IMG/VR virus record: IMGVR_UViG_3300031688_000045
Span: 1 to 39,415 of that record
Strand: one strand, 5' to 3'
DNA length: 39,415 bases
Source of the DNA: a virus
Of this stretch, positions 1 through 6,005 are shown piece after piece. The notes under the pieces are model-generated. The model did not search any database, was not told the origin of the DNA, and saw only the letters and a program-made list of their open reading frames with translations. Positions within the stretch are counted from its first letter, which is position 1; each line of letters starts with the position of its first letter. Both the position numbers and the translations under genes were made by a program.

Positions 1-38
1 ATACATACCTTTTGTGGACGTCTGCTTAACAATACACA

Positions 39-1913
39 ATGCATAATGATCTAAATAAAAAGATACTTTCGGACATTACAGTCCATATGAAGTATGCTAA
101 GTATGTGCCAGAGTTAAACAGAAGAGAGACGTGGAACGAACTAGTAACAAGAAACAAGGAGATGCATCAAAAGAGGTATCCCGAATTAACTGATGAAATA
201 CAATTAAACTACCAATATGTCTATGATAAAAAAGTTTTACCATCTATGCGGAGTCTTCAGTTCAGCGGTAAGCCGATTGAGATTTCCCCGAATAGATTAT
301 ACAATTGTTCTTATCTACCTATTGATCACACTGATAGCTTTAGCGAGTGCATGTTTCTTTTGCTCTCTGGCTGCGGCGTTGGTTACTCAGTTCAACAACA
401 CCATACTAACCTACTCCCTGGCTTAACAAAGCCTTTTGAGGGTAGAACTAGAAGGTTTGTTATTGGAGATTCAATTGAAGGTTGGTCTGATGCAATTAAG
501 GTCTTAATTAAGTCCTACCTAGGCTCTAAGAGATCATCTAAGGTCAAGTTTGACTTTTCTGATATTAGACCAAAGGGAGCACGACTTGTGACTTCAGGAG
601 GGAAGGCTCCGGGACCACAACCATTAAAAGAATGTTTAGTAAAAATTAAAGGAATATTAGATGGAAAACAAGAAGGAGATAAGTTATCTACTCTTGAGGT
701 TCATGATATCATATGCCATATTGCTGACGCTGTGCTGGCTGGAGGCATACGACGCGCTGCGTTAATATCATTGTTCTCAGCGTATGATGAAGAAATGATC
801 TCGTGTAAAACAGGTGATTGGTGGGAAACTAACCCTCAAAGAGGAAGAGCCAACAATTCAGCTGTCTTAATGAGACATAAAATAACTAAAGAGTTTTTCT
901 TAGATTTGTGGAAACGTATTGAATTATCCGGAGCGGGTGAGCCTGGCATATACTTTAACCACGACAAAGATTGGGGAACTAATCCTTGTTGCGAAATTGC
1001 GTTAAGGCCATATCAGTTTTGTAATCTGTGCGAAGTTAATGTAAGTGACGTCACGACCCAGGAAGATCTTAACGATCGTGTTAAGGCCGCATCTTTTATT
1101 GGTACACTTCAAGCAGGTTATACGGAATTCCACTATCTAAGAGAAATATGGCAAGAGACTACTGAGAAAGATGCTTTGATCGGTATATCAATGACTGGCA
1201 TCGCATCCAAAGCTGTATTAGCAATGGATATGCCAAAAGCTGCTGATATCGTTAAACGAGAAAATTCTAGAGTTGCAAAGCTAATAGGCATAAATAAAGC
1301 AGCTAGAACAACATGCGTTAAACCTGCAGGGACGACATCTCTGGTGTTAGGAACATCTTCAGGTATTCATGCTTGGCACAATGAGTTTTACATCCGTAGA
1401 CTACGTGTTGGTAAGAACGAACCTATATATAAGTACCTAAAGGAAAACAACCCTGATTTAGTTCAGGATGAATACTTCAGACCTCATGACACAGCTGTCA
1501 TCGAGATACCACAATCAGCTCCTAAAGGTTCTATTACTAGAACCGAATCTGCTTTTGACCTACTCAAAAGAGTAAAAAAAGTTGCAACCGAATGGGTTAA
1601 GCCGGGTCACAGAAAGGGATCTAACACTCACAACGTATCAGCAACGATAAGTCTTAAAGACGATGAATGGGATAAAGCTGGAAAATGGATGTGGGATAAC
1701 CGAGAATGCTACAATGGTTTGTCTGTCCTACCTTATGACGGTGGTTCTTACACTCAACCACCTTTTGAGGACATAACCGAAGAGGAGTTCAACAAGAGAG
1801 TCAAACTCTTAAATGATGTAGATTTATCTATGATCATTGAATCAACTGACGAAACAGATCTATCCGGCGAACTAGCTTGCTCCGGTGGGTCTTGTGAAAT
1901 ATCAAGCTTATAA
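39..1913 (+). CDS. nrdJ: Class II (adenosylcobalamin-dependent) ribonucleoside-triphosphate reductase, monomeric type
   Basis: Reduces ribonucleotides to deoxyribonucleotides, supplying dNTPs for phage replication. The family's catalytic residues can be placed by comparison with the Lactobacillus leichmannii enzyme. C90 and C328 form the reducible active-site pair (C119/C419 there). N315-P-C317-C-E319 holds the thiyl-radical cysteine and its Asn/Glu partners (N406/C408/E410). C614-x4-C619 is the C-terminal shuttle pair (C731/C736). The C317-to-C328 spacing of 11 matches exactly. At 624 residues it is about 115 shorter than the bacterial enzyme, with roughly 60 residues lost between C90 and C317, where the regulatory insertion lies. 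The ATG at 39 is chosen because the frame is closed by TAA at 27-29. No Shine-Dalgarno is visible. It is first in a + strand block with two small genes. Class II enzymes are common in marine phages. Confidence 0.95.
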   Translation: MHNDLNKKILSDITVHMKYAKYVPELNRRETWNELVTRNKEMHQKRYPELTDEIQLNYQYVYDKKVLPSMRSLQFSGKPIEISPNRLYNCSYLPIDHTDSFSECMFLLLSGCGVGYSVQQHHTNLLPGLTKPFEGRTRRFVIGDSIEGWSDAIKVLIKSYLGSKRSSKVKFDFSDIRPKGARLVTSGGKAPGPQPLKECLVKIKGILDGKQEGDKLSTLEVHDIICHIADAVLAGGIRRAALISLFSAYDEEMISCKTGDWWETNPQRGRANNSAVLMRHKITKEFFLDLWKRIELSGAGEPGIYFNHDKDWGTNPCCEIALRPYQFCNLCEVNVSDVTTQEDLNDRVKAASFIGTLQAGYTEFHYLREIWQETTEKDALIGISMTGIASKAVLAMDMPKAADIVKRENSRVAKLIGINKAARTTCVKPAGTTSLVLGTSSGIHAWHNEFYIRRLRVGKNEPIYKYLKENNPDLVQDEYFRPHDTAVIEIPQSAPKGSITRTESAFDLLKRVKKVATEWVKPGHRKGSNTHNVSATISLKDDEWDKAGKWMWDNRECYNGLSVLPYDGGSYTQPPFEDITEEEFNKRVKLLNDVDLSMIIESTDETDLSGELACSGGSCEISSL

Positions 1914-1924
1914 TAAAGTAAATT

Positions 1925-2083
1925 ATGGATGCAAAAGAATTCTTACACTCTGAAGATGGGATAAACGAATGGGATACAATATTCGACCCACCCACTAAAT
2001 GTGAATACAGTGAAGAGCAATTAATCCGCTTCGCAGAAATGTGGGCAAAAATGGAAGTAGCAGAAGCAAATAAATTAAATTAA
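1925..2083 (+). CDS. Hypothetical small acidic protein (52 aa)
   Basis: An ATG-initiated reading frame starts 11 bases after the reductase stop and ends at the TAA at 2081-2083. It encodes 52 residues, begins MDAKEFLHSEDG and has a helical C-terminal half (EEQLIRFAEMWAKMEVAEA). It is rich in acidic and aromatic residues and has a single cysteine (C26). I do not recognise a family. Tight co-directional packing between the reductase and the H1-like gene, together with the coding-like composition, suggests a real early gene. Its last codons and stop lie within the TAAAT repeat, which also forms the leader of the next gene. Confidence 0.6.
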   Translation: MDAKEFLHSEDGINEWDTIFDPPTKCEYSEEQLIRFAEMWAKMEVAEANKLN

Positions 2084-2095
2084 ATTAAATTAAAT
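2071..2095 (+). repeat. Five perfect tandem copies of TAAAT
   Basis: The pentamer TAAAT occurs five times without interruption. The first copies encode the last residues (Lys-Leu-Asn) of the 52-residue protein and include its stop codon. The remainder forms the A/T-only leader just before the ATG at 2102. Because 5 is not a multiple of 3, gain or loss of a unit would change both the upstream C-terminus and the leader length. Its role as an initiation region is inferred from the similar A/T-only leaders elsewhere in the window. Confidence 0.85.
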
Positions 2096-2101
2096 ATTAT
2101 T

Positions 2102-2296
2102 ATGGAAAATGAAGTAATCAACATCATGAAGAACATGGAAGCAATTTTTGAAACAGCAGCTACAGACGCTACTAAATTCTCAGAGGGTAACAACTCTGCA
2201 GGGACTAGAGTAAGGAAAGCAATGCAAGACCTTAAGAACTTAGCGCAACACGTTAGAGTTGAGGTTCAGTCTCAGAAAACTGGTGCTACAGCTTAA
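2102..2296 (+). CDS. Histone H1-like (Hc1 family) DNA-associated protein
   Basis: A 64-residue, largely helical protein. The segment NSAGTRVRKAMQDLKNLAQ followed by VRVEVQ matches the conserved core I remember for the small Bacteroidota histone H1-like proteins (Hc1), where an AGTR-(I/V)-RK-x-MQ-(D/E)-LK core is typical. It lacks the long Lys/Ala-rich basic tail of chlamydial Hc1, as do the short Bacteroidota forms. Expected roles are binding or compacting DNA, either the replicating phage genome or the host nucleoid; this is inference. The start ATG follows the A/T-only leader with no Shine-Dalgarno. It is the last gene of the + strand block and is followed directly by a hairpin terminator. 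Its presence supports a Bacteroidota host. Confidence 0.8.
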   Translation: MENEVINIMKNMEAIFETAATDATKFSEGNNSAGTRVRKAMQDLKNLAQHVRVEVQSQKTGATA

Positions 2297-2318
2297 TCCC
2301 AAACCATGGGAAACTAAT

Positions 2319-2346
2319 AAAGGGGGCCTAACGGCTCCCTTTTTTT
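2319..2346 (+). terminator. Rho-independent terminator at the convergence point
   Basis: Arms 2319-2328 and 2333-2342 form a 10-bp stem with one G-T wobble around the tetraloop TAAC, followed by a T run ending at 2346. It ends the + strand block (reductase, 52-aa protein, H1-like protein). On the - strand the same hairpin is followed by TTTATTAGTTT, so weaker termination of the leftward late transcript is possible. A short dyad (2297-2301 with 2307-2311) sits between the H1 stop and this hairpin. Confidence 0.9.
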
Positions 2347-2384
2347 ATATCTAAATGAATATAGTTTGACTGTTTTTAGTTAGA

Positions 2385-2456
2385 TTATATCTCCTTACGT
2401 ATAGTCCTGATGTCTATAACTAGGTCTTCCTCTGTTATCTCTATATCAAACGTCAT
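2385..2456 (-). CDS. Putative 23-aa micro-ORF overlapping the 33-aa membrane peptide gene
   Basis: An ATG at 2456-2454 opens a 23-codon frame (MTFDIEITEEDLVIDIRTIR...) ending with TAA at 2387-2385. The start lies inside the last codons of the 33-aa ORF, an 11-base overlap in a different frame. The peptide is acidic and alternates hydrophobic and charged residues. No family is recognised. It would be the last gene of the leftward late operon. Tiny ORFs arise by chance, so the call rests mainly on the overlapping arrangement. Confidence 0.35.
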   Translation of the reverse strand: MTFDIEITEEDLVIDIRTIRKEI

Positions 2457-2547
2457 CTTTGTCACTTTTTATTCTGCTTATTGTTATTACTGTTATTGTT
2501 ACGATTGCTAAAAATGCTAGGTAGTACACGAGTATCTCTTCAATCAC
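2446..2547 (-). CDS. Putative 33-aa single-pass membrane peptide (holin- or spanin-like candidate)
   Basis: The endolysin stop TAG and a GTG start share one base (TAGTG, 2549-2545). The 33-codon frame runs to TGA at 2448-2446. It has a short acidic N-terminus, one hydrophobic stretch (about residues 5-24, rich in Ile/Val/Leu/Thr with two Tyr) and a charged C-terminus (RIKSDKDD), giving an N-out/C-in type layout by charge. Coupling to the peptidase stop and its place in the lysis region suggest a membrane lysis accessory. That is inference, because I recognise no family. An alternative GTG start lies seven codons into the ORF. Confidence 0.45.
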   Translation of the reverse strand: MIEEILVYYLAFLAIVTITVITISRIKSDKDDV

Positions 2548-3002
2548 TAGATAACCATGTATTTAGTTTTACCATCTTCCTTATATGCCTTTAAGCATCG
2601 ATTCCTATTGTCAATCTCATTGACGTAACTAATGTGTACCCAATTTGGATTATCATCCGTACCGAACTCCCAGATCATTTGATCAAAGTTTAAATTCTCT
2701 TTAATGTAAGCATACATCTCTGCGTTTGTTTTCTTACAACCTCCATCATCAATGTCCATGGCTTGTCCCTTACAATGTTGAGACGATGTTGATCCGCCAA
2801 TAGCTTTGTTCAAGGCTTTGCCTCTATAAAAACTATTAATTCTAATAGGTCCTGAAACCCACTCTCTCAATGGCTCAAATACTTGCTCGGCTAATTCCTT
2901 CATGTTAGCTAATTCAAACTGACTTGGATTATTATCCAAACCTCTTCGTGTTGCCGTTGTGCTATACACGCCTTCCTTATCGCTTATGTGTTTACTTATC
3001 AT
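2547..3002 (-). CDS. M15-family zinc peptidase, probable endolysin
   Basis: A 151-residue protein with the peptidase M15 (VanY / M15_3) signature. The segment INSFYRG (residues 55-61) precedes SQH76-x6-D83-I-D, and the second half has W111-E112 and W-V-H123. H76, D83 and H123 fit the zinc ligands and E112 the catalytic acid of L,D/D,D-carboxypeptidase-like endolysins. It would cut peptide crosslinks in host peptidoglycan during lysis. There is no signal peptide, so export would need a holin; the 33-aa membrane peptide immediately downstream and the anchored 94-aa protein are candidates. The start is preceded by an A/T-only leader (TATATTATATTA type) and no Shine-Dalgarno. It is located at the end of the late operon. 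Length is normal for a single-domain enzyme. Confidence 0.88.
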   Translation of the reverse strand: MISKHISDKEGVYSTTATRRGLDNNPSQFELANMKELAEQVFEPLREWVSGPIRINSFYRGKALNKAIGGSTSSQHCKGQAMDIDDGGCKKTNAEMYAYIKENLNFDQMIWEFGTDDNPNWVHISYVNEIDNRNRCLKAYKEDGKTKYMVI

Positions 3003-3013
3003 ATTATATTATA

Positions 3014-3994
3014 TTACGGGATTAAAGTTTTGATTACCATAGTGATGTTGCAATAAACTTTGTTGGCAGTTGCCTCGAGTACAGCAGGGATTATTAGGTC
3101 TCCAGCTGAAACCGCTAGTGATTGACTTAAGTCGATAGCCTTACAAACACCCTTATAGTTAGTACCGCTCCCACCAGTGTAAACACCTGTTGAATAAGCT
3201 CTTAGAGCAAAGTTAGTAGTAGCTGTTGTACCCCACGCTGTAGATCCTGTTTGGTGGAATAACCCCACCGCGGCTTGGTTGTTAGCATCATTATTCCTAA
3301 TTGAAGCGTAGAAACCCACTAATATACCGTCAAAGGGAATTGTAAATCCAGTGACAGCTTTATCTCTACCCACTGATATCGTCGTGCCAATAGCCGTTGC
3401 GCTAACACTTGTATTTGTGCTCCATTGATTACCATAGGCAATCCAACCGTTCAAATGAGGTATAGCCCAGTTTGTAGCAATATCAGATACTCCGAAGAAA
3501 GAAGTATATGTATAAGTGTACCTAGTGTCTACATAAGCCTTAATTGATTCAGCGGAAGCAACGTTAGTACTAGACGCGCCAGTCATAACATCTGAATCTA
3601 TAAGTGCTAACTGAGTATTTGTATCTGTATAATTTCCAGTGTGGAGGTTGGTCCCACCTTGATCTGCTGTCCAATCTATAACTGCATTTCCACTTGGGAT
3701 AGAAGTATCACCCGCTAAAGCAGTTGAACTGGACGTGCCTAGTTCTAAGTGCGTCTTCCCATCTACGTATGCTTTAATTGACTCTGCCGACGCTACATTA
3801 CTAGAGCTAGCTCCAGTCATAGTATCAGAATCTATCAAGGTATGCCTAGTTATGGTAGCTTTTACAATCTTATTGTTTGAATCTAAGCCTAGATTACTAC
3901 CACTAGCAATAGTACCGGAGGAAACATCCTCTAAGTAGACATCACTACGGAACCTAGATATTAAATCATATATATGTTGTCCTATCCATTTCAT
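3014..3994 (-). CDS. Tail fibre / receptor-binding-like structural protein
   Basis: A 326-residue protein. The N-terminus MKWIGQHIYDLISRFRSDVY resembles an N-terminal segment I remember from environmental marine phage fibre proteins, probably a virion attachment element. The middle contains two copies of a unit, IDSD-x-MTGASS-x-NVASAESIKAYVD, at about residues 53-79 and 132-156, separated by a Ser/Thr/Gly-rich linker. The C-terminal ~160 residues are Gly/Thr/aromatic-rich and low in charge, typical of a beta-rich trimeric fibre tip. A fibre function is inferred from composition, repeats and location next to the small beta-rich paralogues and the endolysin. No catalytic motif is visible. Confidence 0.65.
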   Translation of the reverse strand: MKWIGQHIYDLISRFRSDVYLEDVSSGTIASGSNLGLDSNNKIVKATITRHTLIDSDTMTGASSSNVASAESIKAYVDGKTHLELGTSSSTALAGDTSIPSGNAVIDWTADQGGTNLHTGNYTDTNTQLALIDSDVMTGASSTNVASAESIKAYVDTRYTYTYTSFFGVSDIATNWAIPHLNGWIAYGNQWSTNTSVSATAIGTTISVGRDKAVTGFTIPFDGILVGFYASIRNNDANNQAAVGLFHQTGSTAWGTTATTNFALRAYSTGVYTGGSGTNYKGVCKAIDLSQSLAVSAGDLIIPAVLEATANKVYCNITMVIKTLIP

Positions 3995-3995
3995 A

Positions 3996-4304
3996 CTAAG
4001 AGATTATAACATCAACCGCTGATGCTGATGAGCCTGTTAGTTTTATGAATAAACCAAACTCATTGATACTGTTGTCTAGTACTAAATCACTTTTACCGAG
4101 TATGAGAGTTACCCCAATTGGTAAGGTCACATTCTTTAAGAGGTAGAATTTACCAGTTAATTTCTTCTCCATATACAAATCTACAGCACAGCTTGCGCTT
4201 GCGTGAATATTAGCTAGGGAGATGTATGTCGGGTTGACGTTATCTCCCACGGCTAATAATTCCTGTGTTAATTCACCTGATATGTTATGATGAGTAGTAG
4301 CCAT
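3996..4304 (-). CDS. Conserved phage structural protein, small beta-rich (102 aa)
   Basis: A 102-residue, beta-rich, low-charge protein starting MATTHHNISGELTQELL. This opening and the later KKLTGKFYLLKNVTLP segment look like a small protein I recall from many marine phage genomes, usually annotated hypothetical or virion-associated. It sits one base from the fibre gene downstream and three bases from the 156-aa paralogue upstream, clearly co-translated in the late operon. There is no membrane segment. A virion or fibre-accessory role is inferred from context only. Confidence 0.55.
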   Translation of the reverse strand: MATTHHNISGELTQELLAVGDNVNPTYISLANIHASASCAVDLYMEKKLTGKFYLLKNVTLPIGVTLILGKSDLVLDNSINEFGLFIKLTGSSASAVDVIIS

Positions 4305-4307
4305 TTA

Positions 4308-4778
4308 CTATTCGAAGAATACCATGTACTCTATATTCTGCGGAGCAGCTGTTGTAGCTACACTTGCTTGTATAGTTATATCACCAGTAGTAGAAGTTGC
4401 TATCCAAGGGATAAGCATCCAGTTACCACCGTAAAGTCTTCCTAATTCGAAGAAAGTAGCATCATTATCATTTACCGTAGCCGTACCACTTGTACTAGCA
4501 TTACCAAACCCAACATTGATATACGTTGTAGCATCAGTACCTACATTTTTGATATATACTTTTGCTGATTTACTAGCCGTTACATCAACCGCTATTCCAG
4601 CTCCAGCTGTTAAAAGATCAACGTGATTTGTATTTGTTATAGATCTTCTAGCTAAACCCGTAGTTAATTCTAACCCATCTACAGAACCAGCTTTATTCAT
4701 TTGCATAGTTTTAGAGAAAGATAATCCGTATTCAGATATATCACTCGATAAACTCATTGTTGCATTTATTGTTGCCAT
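4308..4778 (-). CDS. Small beta-rich structural protein, tandem paralogue A (156 aa)
   Basis: One of three adjacent related proteins. Shared landmarks with its neighbours are the start MATINAT-x-(S/T)-LSS, a KAGS/TTGLARR-like stretch near residue 40, an acidic YI(K/N)N segment near residue 75, and GRLYGG-x-(W/F)-x-(L/M)-PW near residues 113-124. Composition is Ser/Thr/Ala-rich, almost without Lys/Arg in the second half, typical of beta-sandwich virion surface proteins. The leader is A/T-only without Shine-Dalgarno. Function is unknown. I infer decoration, fibre-accessory or tail appendage roles from composition and from the neighbouring fibre gene. Confidence 0.6.
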   Translation of the reverse strand: MATINATMSLSSDISEYGLSFSKTMQMNKAGSVDGLELTTGLARRSITNTNHVDLLTAGAGIAVDVTASKSAKVYIKNVGTDATTYINVGFGNASTSGTATVNDNDATFFELGRLYGGNWMLIPWIATSTTGDITIQASVATTAAPQNIEYMVFFE

Positions 4779-4802
4779 TTTTATTTCTTTTTTATATTAA
4801 TA

Positions 4803-5258
4803 TTAAGCTGCGTCTGGATACTCAGTTCCTTCGTTTACACAAATCCAGTCAAACCACATTCCCGTAGCTACACTAGGTGCAAGCTCTATATCTCCATGTA
4901 AGTTCTCTGCTGCTGAATCTTCAGATTGACTCCAAGGCATCCATAAGAAATCACCACCGTACAATCTACCGATAACGTTACCAGAAATTGTTATTGTAGC
5001 AAACTCTGTTGCGTCTGTAGACTTGTTACATATGTAAACCCAAGAAGCTTTATCTTGAAAAGCTAAGCTACCCTCTATTAACGTTGGGAATACATCTATA
5101 TTTGTTGTTGCTGTTAGGTAAACTACAGACATACCTGTTGTTTGGTCTATTCCAACTGTTGAACCAACCTTATTAAGGGTGTTCGATGTTGTTAGTGACA
5201 AAGCGTCACCAACTAAGTCACTACTAGATATAGTAAGTGCTGCTGTTGTTACTGCCAT
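4803..5258 (-). CDS. Small beta-rich structural protein, tandem paralogue B (151 aa)
   Basis: The middle member of the tandem family, 151 residues. It shares with its neighbours the N-terminal pattern (LTISSSDL, then NKVGST near residue 30 and QTTGM near residue 40), a central YICNKSTDATE segment, and the GRLYGGDFLWMPW motif near residues 96-108. It diverges at the C-terminus (WFDWICVNEGTEY) and carries two cysteines, unlike paralogue A. It is separated by 24 and 38 A/T-rich bases from its neighbours, with no overlaps. A virion-surface role is inferred only. Confidence 0.6.
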   Translation of the reverse strand: MAVTTAALTISSSDLVGDALSLTTSNTLNKVGSTVGIDQTTGMSVVYLTATTNIDVFPTLIEGSLAFQDKASWVYICNKSTDATEFATITISGNVIGRLYGGDFLWMPWSQSEDSAAENLHGDIELAPSVATGMWFDWICVNEGTEYPDAA

Positions 5259-5296
5259 AATTTTTGTTGTTTTTGTTTATTATTAATTGTTGTTGT

Positions 5297-6004
5297 TTAT
5301 TCGTTAAATAACATGTGCTCCAAGTCTATCGTAGTGACCACACTTGGTACTATCATTATATCTGAGGTAGTTGCAACCCCCATAGCAGCGCTAGAAACTA
5401 CTGAAGTAGCATCCGAACCACCAGTTTGTACTATAACCATATCAGCCGTAGCTGTTACCACTGTCCCCGTATCTACAGAGTGTCTAGCTGTAAAGGTAAC
5501 CGCGGCACCTGAAACTGTTGTTGTCCAGTTAGGAAAGTTCTCCCCATTAATTTGAGTTGCTATGTTAGCTACCGTAGTGTCAGCTGCCGTGACTAATACA
5601 CCATCAAACTCCCAAGTCTCACCTGCTACCCATGTACCACCTATAGTTGCTATAAAAGTTTCTTTTGTTCCACCAACAGCTGTCCAAGGAAAGAAAGCCC
5701 AGTCACCAGCATACAACCTACCCATTTCTTCCTGATCAATAAACACGGTGAAGTATTCAGCGGCAGTGGTTGATAGGTTCTTCAAGTATATCTTGTTAGC
5801 CCCATTACTTTTTGCATCATCCGAGCGGTAAAGTATCTTTGATTGAATAGGGTTGTTGGTGAAGTTCGTTCTAGCTAAACCAGATGTTTTTGATAAACCT
5901 GTAGCTGTGCCTGCCGTACTAAGAGTACTAGCTACTGAAAAAGCAAGATTACTTGTAAGTAAGTCGCCAGATGATAATGTTAGTGTTGCATTTATTGTTG
6001 CCAT
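5297..6004 (-). CDS. Small beta-rich structural protein, tandem paralogue C with inserted domain (235 aa)
   Basis: The first-transcribed member of the tandem family, 235 residues versus 151-156 for its relatives. Residues 1-113 align with paralogue A (MATINATLTLSSGDL, then SGLARTNF, YLKNLSTTAAEYF, GRLYAGDWAFFPW), and residues ~212-235 correspond to the end of paralogue A (LEHMLFNE versus IEYMVFFE). The ~98 residues between are an extra segment whose pattern (GGTWVAGETWEFDGVL, then IATQING, then AVTFTAR) recalls a small repeat domain common in phage tail proteins. Virion-associated function is inferred. Confidence 0.62.
   Translation of the reverse strand: MATINATLTLSSGDLLTSNLAFSVASTLSTAGTATGLSKTSGLARTNFTNNPIQSKILYRSDDAKSNGANKIYLKNLSTTAAEYFTVFIDQEEMGRLYAGDWAFFPWTAVGGTKETFIATIGGTWVAGETWEFDGVLVTAADTTVANIATQINGENFPNWTTTVSGAAVTFTARHSVDTGTVVTATADMVIVQTGGSDATSVVSSAAMGVATTSDIMIVPSVVTTIDLEHMLFNE
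5372..5665 (-). other. Inserted domain in paralogue C (approximate limits)
   Basis: This stretch encodes about residues 114-211 of the 235-aa protein and has no counterpart in the 156- and 151-aa paralogues, whose flanking motifs continue uninterrupted. It begins just after the shared GRLY-x-GD-x-x-x-x-PW motif and ends before the shared C-terminal strand. It is Gly/Thr/Val-rich, consistent with an independent beta domain. The limits are estimated by eye. Confidence 0.55.
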
Positions 6005-6005
6005 A

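Noticed and set aside
1-29. C-terminal fragment of an upstream + strand gene
   Set aside because: Fewer than 10-15 codons are visible in any frame before stops at 27-29, 44-46 or 52-54, so no frame can be preferred.
217-426. 69-codon hydrophobic frame inside the reductase gene
   Set aside because: It lies entirely within the reductase coding sequence in another frame. The hydrophobicity is a by-product of T-rich second positions.
2347-2384. tRNA, small RNA or attachment site at the strand switch
   Set aside because: The stretch is short and A/T-rich, with no cloverleaf or direct repeats beyond the terminator hairpin.
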